Assembly: GCA_963742315.1 (NCBI GenBank) | Contig: CAVULE010000001.1 | Location: forward strand, 556,123-620,122 | Source: AV69 sp963742315 | Lineage (GTDB): Bacteria > Verrucomicrobiota > Verrucomicrobiia > Chthoniobacterales > UBA10450 | Reading direction: 5' to 3' | Length of the DNA: 64,000 nucleotides | Part shown: positions 7,059-16,962 of the stretch, one piece after another | How the letters are laid out: every line of letters starts with the position of its first letter | Numbering within the stretch: position 1 is the first letter of the stretch | The notes under the pieces: model-generated | The model's database searches: none | Told to the model about the DNA's origin: nothing | The model's input: only the letters and a program-made list of their open reading frames with translations | Translations under genes and position numbers: made by a program

Positions 7059-9584
7059 ATGTCTTCAGAATTCCCTTCAGAACTGAAGTTCGAGATCGGC
7101 CACGTCTTGTTTATCGACATCGTTGGTTATTCGAAGCTCAACATTCACGAGCAAAGTGAGCAGCTTGAAACGCTAAAAGCGATCGTCCGCGGAACCGAGC
7201 AGTTCAAGAAAGCGGAAGCGGAGGGAAAGTTGCTGCGGTTGCCAACCGGCGACGGCGGCGCGTTGGTCTTTCGAACCACACCTGAAGCACCGGTGTTGTG
7301 CGCGCTTGAAATTGCGAAAGCGCTGAAAGCTCATCCTGAACTGAACGTCCGCATGGGCATCCATAGCGGCCCGGTCAACGAAGTTACCGATCTCAACGAA
7401 CAGGCGAACATTGCGGGCGCCGGCATTAACACCGCGCAACGGGTCATGGATTGCGGCGATGCTGGTCACATCCTGCTGTCGAAACATGTGGCCGATGACC
7501 TGGAACATTATCCGCGGTGGCAGCGTTACCTGCACTCGTTAGGCGAATGCGAAGTGAAACATGGCCACAAAGTATCTCTGGTTAATCTCTACTACGATGA
7601 AATAGGTAATTCGGCGATGCCGCAGAAGCTTCGTAAAGCGAAAGCGGTTCGCCGGACGAAGCTCTCCACGGTTTCGGTCACCGTGCTGCTCATCCTCCTG
7701 TTAATTGGCGGCGGCGTTTATTATCGTTTGCGTCAAAGCCGACCTCTTACCGAGAAAGACACCGTCTTGCTCGCGGACTTTGCGAATTCCACCGGCGACC
7801 AGGTTTTCGACGCCACCTTGCGGCAGGGGTTGGCGGTTCAGCTCGAACAATCTCCTTTCCTAAGTCTCGTGCCCGACACGCAAATAACCCAGACCCTGAG
7901 TCTGATGGGCCGATCCATTGAAACCAAGCTGACTCCGGAGATCGCGCGCGAGCTTTGTCAGCGAATTAGGAGCAAGGCGTTCATCGCGGGATCAATTGCA
8001 AGTCTTGGAACGCAATACGTCGTCGGCGTTCGCGCGGTCAATAGCGTTTCCGGCGCCACCATTGCCGAAGAACAAGTTCAAGCGTCCGCGAAAGAAAAGG
8101 TCCTGGATGCGCTGAGTCGTGGCGCGACGAAGCTGCGTGAGAAGCTGGGTGAATCACTCAGCACGTTACAAAAATTCGACACTCCCCTGGAGCAGGCGAC
8201 CACCACTTCTCTCGAAGCCTTGCAAGCTTATAGCCTCGGGATGAAAGCCCTCGTCGGCCGCGGCGATAACGCAGCCGCGCTCAGTTTTTTTCAACGAGCG
8301 ATAGAGATCGATCCAAAGTTTGCAAACGCCTACGCTACGCTGGGAGAAGTCTATTCCAACCTCGCGGAAATGGCGTTAGCGGCAGATGCTTTCCAAAAGG
8401 CTTTTTCATTGCACGACAAGGCGAGTGAAGCGGAGAGATTTCACATTGATTCGGCCTATTATTCCTGGGGTTCTGGCAACCTGGAGAAAGCGCTTCCGAT
8501 CTATGAGCAATGGGAACGGACTTATCCGCGCGATTATGGCGTGTTCAACAATCTCGGTTGCGTCTTGTTCCAGCTAGGTCAGTACGATCGCGCGCTCGCG
8601 CAGGAGCAGGAGGCCGTGCGTTTGGATCCGGCGGGCGGCATTCATTACGGGAATGTCGTCGCCGGGTACATGTATCTCAATCATTTCGACGAAGCCCAAG
8701 CGGCAGCCAACGACGCAAAGACGAAGAACGCAGACTCAGCTTACTTACATTGGTCGTTGTATCTGCTCGCGTTCGTGAAGGGTGACGCTGCCGGGATGGC
8801 CGAGGCAGCAAACTGGGCCGTGGGCAAACCCGGTTTGGAGGATTTGCTGCTATACTACCAGGCAGGGACGGCCTCCTACTTCGGCTCGCTCGAAAAATCG
8901 CGTGAATTTTCCGACCGGGCCATCGCTTTGGCTGAGCAGGCCGGTCAAAAAGAAACGGCGGCCGGTTACTCGGCTGATGCCGCCTTGCGCGAAGCACTAC
9001 TCGGAAATTCCGCTGATGCAAAACGCTTCGCGAGTGCCGCGCTGGAACTCTCGAACGGACGTGACGTGCAGTTCGGAGCTGCATTGGCGTTTGCCTTGGA
9101 CGGCGAGACCGCTGAGGCGCAGAAGCTGACGGATGATTTAGCAAAGCGCTTTCCCGAAGACACGGAGGTGCAATTCAACTATCTTCCCACCCTACGCGCC
9201 CAGCTCACACTGGTGCGAAAGGATTTTGCCGCAGCGATCAAAGCACTCGAAATCGCAGCTCCGTACGAACTAGGTGTCCCGAACCAGGCCGCTTTTGCAC
9301 CCGCGCTTTATCCTGTTTACGTGCGCGGCGAGGCATACCTGGCGGCAAAGAATGGATCCGCAGCAGCCACTGAGTTCCAGAAGATTCTGGATCATCGTGG
9401 CGTCGTCTTTAACGAGCTAATCGGCGCGTTAGCGCACCTCGGTTTGGCTCGTGCCTATGCTTTGCAAGGTGACAAAGCCAAAGCGCATAGTGCCTACCAG
9501 GATTTCTTCGCGCTTTGGAAAAATGCCGACCCTGATCTTCCGTTGTTGACGCAAGCAACGACCGACTACGGGAGACTCCAATGA
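7059..9584 (+). CDS. class III nucleotide-cyclase-domain / TM / TPR protein (copy 1)
   Basis: An 841-residue protein. Residues ~8-185 form a compact class III cyclase homology domain with HVLFIDIVGYSKL (first metal Asp), LPTGDGGALVF (second Asp), RMGIHSGPV and INTAQRVMDCGDAGHIL (the Asn and Arg of the catalytic site region). A single membrane helix follows at about 205-228 (VSVTVLLILLLIGGGVYY). The outer part begins with a TolB-N/FlgO-like segment (TVLLADFANSTGD) and then many TPR repeats to the end. The domain order suggests a cytoplasmic cyclase-like head tied to a TPR sensor or scaffold outside. Whether it makes a cyclic nucleotide is not shown by the sequence. Confidence 0.85.
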   Translation: MSSEFPSELKFEIGHVLFIDIVGYSKLNIHEQSEQLETLKAIVRGTEQFKKAEAEGKLLRLPTGDGGALVFRTTPEAPVLCALEIAKALKAHPELNVRMGIHSGPVNEVTDLNEQANIAGAGINTAQRVMDCGDAGHILLSKHVADDLEHYPRWQRYLHSLGECEVKHGHKVSLVNLYYDEIGNSAMPQKLRKAKAVRRTKLSTVSVTVLLILLLIGGGVYYRLRQSRPLTEKDTVLLADFANSTGDQVFDATLRQGLAVQLEQSPFLSLVPDTQITQTLSLMGRSIETKLTPEIARELCQRIRSKAFIAGSIASLGTQYVVGVRAVNSVSGATIAEEQVQASAKEKVLDALSRGATKLREKLGESLSTLQKFDTPLEQATTTSLEALQAYSLGMKALVGRGDNAAALSFFQRAIEIDPKFANAYATLGEVYSNLAEMALAADAFQKAFSLHDKASEAERFHIDSAYYSWGSGNLEKALPIYEQWERTYPRDYGVFNNLGCVLFQLGQYDRALAQEQEAVRLDPAGGIHYGNVVAGYMYLNHFDEAQAAANDAKTKNADSAYLHWSLYLLAFVKGDAAGMAEAANWAVGKPGLEDLLLYYQAGTASYFGSLEKSREFSDRAIALAEQAGQKETAAGYSADAALREALLGNSADAKRFASAALELSNGRDVQFGAALAFALDGETAEAQKLTDDLAKRFPEDTEVQFNYLPTLRAQLTLVRKDFAAAIKALEIAAPYELGVPNQAAFAPALYPVYVRGEAYLAAKNGSAAATEFQKILDHRGVVFNELIGALAHLGLARAYALQGDKAKAHSAYQDFFALWKNADPDLPLLTQATTDYGRLQ

Positions 9585-9669
9585 ATCCTCCTCCGACCAA
9601 ATCGTCGTTTCGCTCCCGCCGAAAGAATACGCTAGAGAGGGTTGTGCTCAGCCCGTAGAGTTGCGCTTC

Positions 9670-11940
9670 ATGGCTGACGAGCAGAAGGCGAAGATGCGCC
9701 TGGAGATCGCGCATGTGCTCTTCATGGACATCGTCGGTTACTCCAAGCTACTGACCGACGAACAATCAGAAGCGCTTCACGAGCTAAATCGGATTGTCCG
9801 CAACACCGAAGCGGCGCGCGAGGCCGAGGCTGCAGGAAAGCTCACTATTTTGCCCACCGGCGATGGCATGGCGCTGGTTTTCACCGGGTCAGTGGAAGAG
9901 CCAGCCGAATGCGCCTTGGAGATCAGTCATGCCTTACGCGCGCAGCCAAGTCTGCCAGTGAGAATGGGCATCCACAGCGGCCCGGTCCATCACGTGAAGG
10001 ATGCAAACGAGCGCGAAAACGTCGCCGGCGTAGGCATCAACATCGCGCAGCGAGTGATGGATTGCGGGGATGCCGGCCATATTCTTGTTAGTAAACGCGT
10101 CGCTGACGATCTTGCGCAACAACGTCGTTGGCAGCCGTATCTTCACGAATTGGGGGACGTGGAAGTGAAACACGGAGTTATTGTCTCGTTAGTTAATCTT
10201 TATGCCGAGACAATTGGCAATCCCACGCCACCGACGCGAATCGGGAAAGTGCGCGGACGCATCCCTGGCTCCGGAGTAGAGGCGCGCAAGGCACTCTCTC
10301 GGCTCGCCCGAGCGGTCTTCATTGTCGCGGTGTTACTCCTCGCGCTTGCCATTGTCTCAGTGATTTTCGCGCCGGCGATCATGCGGTCGCTCGGAAAAAG
10401 CCAAGTGGCATCATCACCTCAGGTTCCCGCCATCCCATCCCCTCCGTCTATCGCTGACGCCATTAAAAGCGAAGTCACCAAGAAGGTCACAGATGCGTTA
10501 CAAGACGCACTATCTGCGGAGAAGAAAACGGCGATTCAGCCACCTCCTGCCGGTTCGGTGGTCCCGGAGAAAAGCATTGCGGTATTGCCTTTCGTAAACA
10601 TGAGCGGAGACAAAAATGACGAATACCTGAGTGACGGCATGACGGAGGAACTTATCAACGCGTTGGCCACGGTGCCGGGGCTGCGCGTGCCAGGGCGAAC
10701 GTCTTGCTTCGCGTTCAAGGGCAAAACCGAAGAGGACATTTTTCGAAAAGTCGGCAATGAGTTGCATGTCAGTACGGTGCTGGAGGGAAGCGTCCGCAAA
10801 GCCGGCGAGAAACTGCGCGTGACCGCACAGCTCATCAATGTGAGCGACGGTTATCATCTGTGGTCGAAGGATTATGACGGTGACGTAAAGGACATTCTTA
10901 ATTTTCAGAGCAACGTGGCCGAGCAAGTCGTGCAAGCTTTGCAAGTACAGCTTGGCACCGAAGCGGCGCGCGTATTATCAAAGAAGCCAACCGAAAATCC
11001 GGAAGCTCACCGCCTCTATCTTTTGGGCCGTTACGAGTTCGCTAAGTACACGCAGGCTGGCTGGAATAATGCGATCCGTTATTACGATGAGGCGCTGAAA
11101 CTCGATCCCGACTACGCGTTAGCCTACTGCGGACTGGCTGACAACTACGCGTACATGGGAAGCGTGGTGATGCCGGAAAGAGAGGCTATCGCAAAGGAAA
11201 AGGAATTTGCAGAAAAGGCGCTGGCGCTCGATCCGGAGCTGGCGGAAGCGCATATGTCGCTCGCGCTTGCACTCGTCGCCGATTACGACTGGCGGAATGG
11301 TCTGAAAGAATTCGATCGCGCGCTGGAACTAAATCCGAATCTGGCATTCGCCTACGAGTTACAAGCCTGGACTGTGAACGGCCTTGGCCGATTCGACGAG
11401 GCGATTGCCAAGACCAAGAAAGCGGTCGAGCTCGATCCGTTGAACCCGTTTTTTCAAATGAGTTTGAGCTTCTACCAGTATTGGGCGCGTCAATACGACG
11501 ACGCGATCGCGCAAGCCAGAAAGACGCTGGCGATGGATCCGAATTCAGCGATCAGCCACGTTTTGTTAGGCCTCTCTTTCCTTAAAAAAGGCGACACGGC
11601 CGGCGCCATCGCGGAATTGCAAAAATCCAAAGCTCCGGATCCCGGTGCGTGGTATCAAGGATTCCTCGGTTACGCTTATGCGATCTCCGGAGATCGAACG
11701 AAAGCCGAGCAGGCCTTGCGCGAACTCGAAGACCTGGCGAAACGGCAATACGTCAGTCCAACAGCGTTCGCGACGATCTATCTTGGACTTGGCCAAAAGG
11801 AAAAATGTTTGGATTGGCTGGAAAAAGCTTGCGAGCAGCAGGATAGCGCGTGTTGGTATCTAAAGATTGATCGGATTTACGATCCCGTGCGGAACGAGCC
11901 GCGCTTCCAGGCTATTTTGAAAAAGATTGGATTGGAATAG
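9670..11940 (+). CDS. class III nucleotide-cyclase-domain / TM / FlgO-like / TPR protein (copy 2)
   Basis: A 756-residue paralogue of the preceding gene with the same plan. The cyclase domain contains HVLFMDIVGYSKLL, LPTGDGMALVF, RMGIHSGPVHH and INIAQRVMDCGDAGHIL. The helix lies at about 215-240, with a linker rich in Pro/Ser and Lys after it. The FlgO/TolB-N-like domain is clear (EKSIAVLPFVNMSGD, LEGSVRKAGEKLRVTAQL, LWSKDYDGD), and TPR repeats start at about 450. The ATG at 9670 is preferred to the TTG three codons upstream. It ends with RIYDPVRNEPRFQAIL, the usual tail of this family. Confidence 0.85.
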   Translation: MADEQKAKMRLEIAHVLFMDIVGYSKLLTDEQSEALHELNRIVRNTEAAREAEAAGKLTILPTGDGMALVFTGSVEEPAECALEISHALRAQPSLPVRMGIHSGPVHHVKDANERENVAGVGINIAQRVMDCGDAGHILVSKRVADDLAQQRRWQPYLHELGDVEVKHGVIVSLVNLYAETIGNPTPPTRIGKVRGRIPGSGVEARKALSRLARAVFIVAVLLLALAIVSVIFAPAIMRSLGKSQVASSPQVPAIPSPPSIADAIKSEVTKKVTDALQDALSAEKKTAIQPPPAGSVVPEKSIAVLPFVNMSGDKNDEYLSDGMTEELINALATVPGLRVPGRTSCFAFKGKTEEDIFRKVGNELHVSTVLEGSVRKAGEKLRVTAQLINVSDGYHLWSKDYDGDVKDILNFQSNVAEQVVQALQVQLGTEAARVLSKKPTENPEAHRLYLLGRYEFAKYTQAGWNNAIRYYDEALKLDPDYALAYCGLADNYAYMGSVVMPEREAIAKEKEFAEKALALDPELAEAHMSLALALVADYDWRNGLKEFDRALELNPNLAFAYELQAWTVNGLGRFDEAIAKTKKAVELDPLNPFFQMSLSFYQYWARQYDDAIAQARKTLAMDPNSAISHVLLGLSFLKKGDTAGAIAELQKSKAPDPGAWYQGFLGYAYAISGDRTKAEQALRELEDLAKRQYVSPTAFATIYLGLGQKEKCLDWLEKACEQQDSACWYLKIDRIYDPVRNEPRFQAILKKIGLE

Positions 11941-11962
11941 CACCACACCTGCCAAGCTTAAG

Positions 11963-14353
11963 ATGGAAGGAAATCCCCGGCCAACCGAGTCTTCCTCGGA
12001 GGTGAAGTTCGAAATAGGGCACGTTCTGTTCATCGACATTGTCGGCTACTCGAAGTTACTCATCAACGAGCAGAGCGAACAACTGCAGAAACTAAAGGAG
12101 ATAGTCCGTGGCACTGAGCAGGTCGGGCTGGCTGAAGCAGAAGGTAAGCTTCTACGTCTACCTACAGGTGATGGTGGCGCGTTAGTGTTTCGTAATAACC
12201 CAGAGGCGCCAGTTCTATGTGCGATGGAGATCGCTCAGGCGCTCAAGAGCCATCCCCAGCCTCGCGTCCGAATGGGCATTCACAGCGGCCCGGTTAACGA
12301 AGTAACTGACCTAAATGAACAGGCTAATATCGCGGGCGCCGGAATCAACATTGCGCAGCGGGTGATGGATTGCGGCGATGCCGGACACATCCTGCTTTCC
12401 AAACATGTGGCGGAAGACTTGGAACAATACGGTCATTGGCAGCGGCTCCTGCATGACTTAGGCGAATGTGAAGTGAAACACGGCGTGCGTCTTGGCGTAG
12501 TCAATCTCTACGGGGATGGCGTTGGCAATCCGCAGTTGCCAAGGAAGTTCCAGGCTCTTAAGAGGCGACGAGCGCGGATGCGATGGACTATCATCGCAAC
12601 TGCACTCCTACTGCTAGCCGGGATCATCGCCGCGTTCGTCATTGTCTCAAAACAATCGACGAAACCGGGATCGAGCGTTGCGGAGAAGAGCATCGCAGTC
12701 CTTCCTTTCGAAAATCTCAGCGAAGACAAAGCCAATGCCTACTTTGCCGATGGAATCCAGGATGAGATTCTCACCCGCTTATCGAAGATCGCCGATCTGA
12801 AGGTGATCTCGCGAACATCGACGCAGCATTACAAAAGCGCGCCCGAAAACTTGTCCGAGATCGCCAGACAACTTGGAGTGGCCCACATCGTGGAAGGCAG
12901 CGTGCAGAAGAACGGCGACGCCGTGCGCGTGAACGTCCAGCTTATCAAAGCAGCCAATGATTCTCATCTTTGGGCCGATACCTTTGATCGCAAATTGACC
13001 GACATTTTTTCGGTGGAGAGTGAAGTCGCAAGAACCATCGCCGGGCAACTGCAGGCGAAACTGACGGGTCGGGAAAAAGAGGTCATCGCCGCCAAACCGA
13101 CGGATAATCCTGAGGCTTACGACGCCTACCTGCGTGGTCTCGCTTATACGCTGAGATCCTCAGCCATAAGTGCAGCCAACTCCATTGCTGCACAGAAATA
13201 TTTTCGAGAAGCGGTGCGGTTGGATCCGAAGTTTGCCCTAAGTTGGGCGCTGCTTTCAATCGTGGATTCGCGTGGCTACATCACCGCGAACCTTGAACCA
13301 ACGGTCGCCCTGCGCGAAGAGGCACGCCAGGCCGCAGAAACCGCGGTCACTCTTGAGCCCAATCTGGGCGAAGCGCTGCTGGCCAGGGGATGGTACCACT
13401 ACGCATGCCTGAAGGAGTACGACACGGCGGTGCGTTACTTTGAACAAGCACGTCAGCTTCTGCCGAATAGCAGCCGGATTCCTGAATCGCTGGGCTATGT
13501 CGCACGGAGACAGGGCGCATGGGACCGAAGCCAGTCGTACTTTGCCGAGGCCGAGCGCCTCGATCCGCGTAGCGTTTACGCTCTAACAGAGAGCGCGGTT
13601 AACTATATTGCGCGCCGCCATTTCCCCGAAGCGTTGCGAACGCTTGATCAGGTCCTCGATATCATACCGGACGACGTTGATACCCTGGCGAACAAAGCAG
13701 CTATCGCACAAGCCGAGGGCGACCTTCCGCGTGCTGCGTCGCTCCTCACTCCACTTCACTTTGCTGCGCAGGACCGTCTTACCTTGAGAATAAAAGCTTA
13801 CGAAGCGATCCTTGAGCGCCGCTCGGCAGAAATCATTCCTCGGTTAAAGGAAGTATGGGCCAAGCCTGATCCAACGATAGGTTACATCAATCCCGAACAG
13901 CAGTTTTGGTTAGGGTGGGCGCAAGAAGTCGCGGGCGACCACTCGGCTGCCCAGGAAACTTGGCGACAGGTGCGCAGCGAACAGGAATCTTTTCTCAAAG
14001 AACAGCCGGACAATTTTAGGCTAATGGGAGATCTCGCGCTGACCGATATGGCTCTCGGCGACAAAACCGCCGCGCTGACTCTGGCCGAACGCGCCGTCGC
14101 TGCGAATCCGATCGAGAAGGACGCTCAGTTGGGTCCTAATCTGCTCGAGTTTTTTGCACGAGTAGCAGCTGGCGTGGGTGAGCCCGATCGTGCCATCGAC
14201 GCTTTACAGAAACTACTTTCGATACCGTACTTCAGCCCGATCGCGTCGCCATCGCCGCTTACTCCCGCGCTACTCCGTCTCGATCCCATGTTCGACTCGC
14301 TTCGGAACGATCCGCGCTTCCAAAAACTCGCCGCCTCGCCCGCGCCAAAATAG
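11963..14353 (+). CDS. class III nucleotide-cyclase-domain / TM / FlgO-like / TPR protein (copy 3)
   Basis: A 796-residue third paralogue. Its cyclase domain is closest to copy 1 (HVLFIDIVGYSKLL, LPTGDGGALVF, NEVTDLNEQANIAGAGIN), while its FlgO-like part (EKSIAVLPFENLSEDK, IARQLGVAHIVEGSVQKNG) resembles copy 2, so the array may have exchanged segments. One membrane helix lies at about 205-230. TPR repeats fill the rest, and the end is LLRLDPMFDSLRNDPRFQKL. The ATG at 11963 sits 22 bases after the copy 2 stop; a TTG at 11927 would overlap that gene. Confidence 0.85.
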   Translation: MEGNPRPTESSSEVKFEIGHVLFIDIVGYSKLLINEQSEQLQKLKEIVRGTEQVGLAEAEGKLLRLPTGDGGALVFRNNPEAPVLCAMEIAQALKSHPQPRVRMGIHSGPVNEVTDLNEQANIAGAGINIAQRVMDCGDAGHILLSKHVAEDLEQYGHWQRLLHDLGECEVKHGVRLGVVNLYGDGVGNPQLPRKFQALKRRRARMRWTIIATALLLLAGIIAAFVIVSKQSTKPGSSVAEKSIAVLPFENLSEDKANAYFADGIQDEILTRLSKIADLKVISRTSTQHYKSAPENLSEIARQLGVAHIVEGSVQKNGDAVRVNVQLIKAANDSHLWADTFDRKLTDIFSVESEVARTIAGQLQAKLTGREKEVIAAKPTDNPEAYDAYLRGLAYTLRSSAISAANSIAAQKYFREAVRLDPKFALSWALLSIVDSRGYITANLEPTVALREEARQAAETAVTLEPNLGEALLARGWYHYACLKEYDTAVRYFEQARQLLPNSSRIPESLGYVARRQGAWDRSQSYFAEAERLDPRSVYALTESAVNYIARRHFPEALRTLDQVLDIIPDDVDTLANKAAIAQAEGDLPRAASLLTPLHFAAQDRLTLRIKAYEAILERRSAEIIPRLKEVWAKPDPTIGYINPEQQFWLGWAQEVAGDHSAAQETWRQVRSEQESFLKEQPDNFRLMGDLALTDMALGDKTAALTLAERAVAANPIEKDAQLGPNLLEFFARVAAGVGEPDRAIDALQKLLSIPYFSPIASPSPLTPALLRLDPMFDSLRNDPRFQKLAASPAPK

Positions 14354-14504
14354 AACTGTGGAGGCAGCCGTGTCGGCTGCGGTTATCGGTTTCGCAGGCG
14401 ACACACCTGGCGCTACAATCGCGCTTCTCCGCTGTCCCCATCCTTGCAGCGCGCCATTGTCGATCTTATATTTTTGGGTTAATCAATTAACCAGAAGGAC
14501 TCGC

Positions 14505-15638
14505 ATGCCAAGCACCATTGTCGCCCCCAAGAAAGCAGCCACCGCCGAGACAGATTTTTTGCCGCTTCAGGGCACCGATTACATCGAGTTTTACGTCGGC
14601 AACGCCAAGCAGGCCGCGCATTTTTACAAGACCGCTTTTGGTTTCCAAAGCTTGGCTTATTCCGGGCCTGAAACCGGCACCAAGGAGCGGGCCAGCTATG
14701 CCATTCGGCAAAACCAACTGACCTTCGTTTTAACCACGGCGCTGCGTCCCGACAATCCGATCGCGGAACACGTTGCCAGGCATGGTGACGGGGTGAAAGC
14801 GATCGCATTGAAGGTGAAAGACGCCACCTCCGCCTGGCAGGAAACTACCAGCCGCGGAGGCAAGAGCTTCCTTGAACCGATGACTCTGACCGATGGCGAT
14901 GGGCAATTGGTCGTGAGCGGTATTCACACCTACGGCGATACCGTTCATCTTTTCATCGAGCGCGATGATTACAGCGGCGTTTTCATGCCCGGGTTCGAGA
15001 AATGGGAATCGAATTATAATCCCTCTGAAACAGGATTGCTTTATTGCGATCATTGCGTGGGCAACGTCGGTTGGAACCAAATGAATCCATGGGTGAAATT
15101 TTATGAGGACGTGATGGGGTTCCGAAATATTCTGACCTTCGATGATAAGGATATCTCGACCGAATACTCGGCGTTGATGAGCAAGGTGATGAGTAACGGA
15201 AATGGTTTCGTGAAATTTCCGATCAATGAGCCGGCCGAAGGCAAAAAGAAATCGCAGGTGGAGGAATATCTGGATTTTTACAACGGCGAAGGCGTGCAAC
15301 ACGTGGCCATCGCGACCAAGGACATCGTCAAAACCGTGACCGACATTCAGAAGCGCGGGATCGAGTTCTTGAATATTCCCTCAACCTACTACGACGAGTT
15401 GCCGGACCGCGTAGGCCACATCGATGAAGACCTGGAGCCGTTAAAGCGACTCGGCATTTTGGTCGATCGCGACGATGAGGGGTATCTGCTGCAAATATTT
15501 ACCAAGCCAGTGGAGGATCGGCCGACGCTCTTCTTTGAAATCATTCAGCGCAAGGGCGCGAAGAGTTTCGGCAAAGGCAATTTTAAAGCCCTGTTCGAGG
15601 CGCTTGAAAAAGAACAGGAGCGGCGGGGCAATTTGTAA
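14505..15638 (+). CDS. hpd: 4-hydroxyphenylpyruvate dioxygenase
   Basis: This enzyme converts 4-hydroxyphenylpyruvate to homogentisate in tyrosine breakdown. The 377-residue length fits the family. The two vicinal-oxygen-chelate halves are visible (DYIEFYVGNAKQAAHFY at the N-terminus, YCDHCVGNVG starting the catalytic half). The three iron ligands are the His of YCDHCVG, the His of GEGVQHVAIAT and the Glu of TLFFEIIQRKG, and a GNFKALFEALE tail follows. The ATG at 14505 is used; an upstream in-frame extension overlaps the end of the TPR gene and is not homologous. homogentisate dioxygenase follows directly. Confidence 0.95.
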   Translation: MPSTIVAPKKAATAETDFLPLQGTDYIEFYVGNAKQAAHFYKTAFGFQSLAYSGPETGTKERASYAIRQNQLTFVLTTALRPDNPIAEHVARHGDGVKAIALKVKDATSAWQETTSRGGKSFLEPMTLTDGDGQLVVSGIHTYGDTVHLFIERDDYSGVFMPGFEKWESNYNPSETGLLYCDHCVGNVGWNQMNPWVKFYEDVMGFRNILTFDDKDISTEYSALMSKVMSNGNGFVKFPINEPAEGKKKSQVEEYLDFYNGEGVQHVAIATKDIVKTVTDIQKRGIEFLNIPSTYYDELPDRVGHIDEDLEPLKRLGILVDRDDEGYLLQIFTKPVEDRPTLFFEIIQRKGAKSFGKGNFKALFEALEKEQERRGNL

Positions 15639-15645
15639 CCAATAC

Positions 15646-15759
15646 TGTCATGTTGAGCGAAAACGCCAGTCCGGCTCGGACCGAAACATCTCTAACTATT
15701 CTCTGGCCTCGTTTCGCTTGCGAATGTCGAGAGATTCTTCGACTGCGCTCAGGATGACA
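15646..15759. repeat. family A palindromic repeat (TGTCAT...GATGACA)
   Basis: A ~114-bp element bounded by imperfect inverted ends TGTCATGTTGAGCG and CGCTCAGGATGACA, with inner GAGA-rich arms around AACATCTC and GAGAGATTC. It fills the space between hpd and hmgA. Similar elements occur at 24214, 32357 and 60965. Such elements are common in verrucomicrobial and other genomes and are probably non-autonomous palindromic repeats. Confidence 0.7.
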
Positions 15760-15777
15760 ACCTAAAGGAAGGAAGAC

Positions 15778-16962
15778 ATGCCATTTTATCAAAGACTCGG
15801 TCAGATTCCACGAAAACATCACATTTGGTTTCATCGCAATGGCGCGGCGCCGACCTACAAGAACGAAGGCATCGCCTACGAACACGTCATTACGACGGAG
15901 GGATTCAACGAAGCCTATTCCATCATGTATCATCTGCGTCCGCCTACGCGTGTGCGGAGCGTTAAACTCCTGAAATGTGAAGAGCTGAAGAAAGCGGCGG
16001 ATAGTCCGCTGCGTCATCACCATTTAAAGACCGCGAACATTCCGCGTCGCGGCGATCTCTACAGCGGACGCATCCCGATTCTGTTCAACCAGGACATGAC
16101 AGCGTGGCGGGCCCGGCCGGAAAAGCTGTACGGAAAATTCGAGTATTACAAAAATGGCGGTGCCGACGAAATCATTTTCGTTTTCAAAGGTGGCGGCACG
16201 CTCGAGACGGTTTTCGGCAAACAACGTTATCGCGCGGAAGATTACATCGTCGTTCCTCGGGGAATCACATACCGGCTGGTGCCGGATAAGGTTGAAGAGG
16301 AGGATTATCTTATTCTCGAATCATCCGGACCGGTCCGGATTCCGAAACGCTATCTGAACAGTGAGGGTCAGATTAAAATGGGCTCGCCTTATTCCGAACG
16401 CGACTTTCACGGACCGACCCAACTGAATCCGATCGACCAGGAAGGGGACACCGAGATTCTGGTGAAAGATGGACCCCGCTGGACGTGTGTGACCATGGCG
16501 CATAATCCGTTCGACGTGGTTGGTTGGGACGGCTACGTCTACCCCTTCACTTTTAACGCTCAGGACTTTGAGCCTATTACCGGAACAGTGCATCAACCGC
16601 CGCCCATTCATCAAACATTTGAAATCCGCGGCTACGTCGTTTGTACTTTCGCTCCGCGCTTGCTCGATACGCACCCCGAGGCCGTTAAAATTCCGTGGGT
16701 CCACGATAACGTCGAAGCCGACGAAGTTTTGTTTTACGTGCGCGGAAATTTCGGGTCGCGTCGCGGAATCGAACCTGCCTCGATCACGCTGCATCCGCGC
16801 GGAATCCCGCACGGACCGCATCCGGGCACGATCATGGCGAGCAAGAACGCCCAGCGCACAGAGGAACTCGCGGTTATGTTCGATACGCAGCACACGCTCG
16901 AGCTGACCGAGGCGGCCGTTGCGCTTGATGATGAGAAATACCCGCTGAGCTGGCTCGATTAG
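15778..16962 (+). CDS. hmgA: homogentisate 1,2-dioxygenase
   Basis: A 394-residue cupin-type iron dioxygenase that opens the homogentisate ring to maleylacetoacetate. It begins MPFYQRLGQIPRKHHIWF. The C-terminal half contains the family's HQPPPIHQTFEIRGYVVC segment, then IPWVHDNVEADEVLFYV and HPRGIPHGPHPG, which supply the His/Glu iron ligands in this bacterial branch. It lies 139 bases after hpd, with a family A repeat between them, and overlaps the folE start by one base, which suggests co-transcription with both. Confidence 0.92.
   Translation: MPFYQRLGQIPRKHHIWFHRNGAAPTYKNEGIAYEHVITTEGFNEAYSIMYHLRPPTRVRSVKLLKCEELKKAADSPLRHHHLKTANIPRRGDLYSGRIPILFNQDMTAWRARPEKLYGKFEYYKNGGADEIIFVFKGGGTLETVFGKQRYRAEDYIVVPRGITYRLVPDKVEEEDYLILESSGPVRIPKRYLNSEGQIKMGSPYSERDFHGPTQLNPIDQEGDTEILVKDGPRWTCVTMAHNPFDVVGWDGYVYPFTFNAQDFEPITGTVHQPPPIHQTFEIRGYVVCTFAPRLLDTHPEAVKIPWVHDNVEADEVLFYVRGNFGSRRGIEPASITLHPRGIPHGPHPGTIMASKNAQRTEELAVMFDTQHTLELTEAAVALDDEKYPLSWLD

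Noticed and set aside
14178..14504. Longer N-terminus for 4-hydroxyphenylpyruvate dioxygenase
   Set aside because: The added 109 residues overlap the end of the TPR gene, are Arg/Ser rich and have no counterpart in the family.
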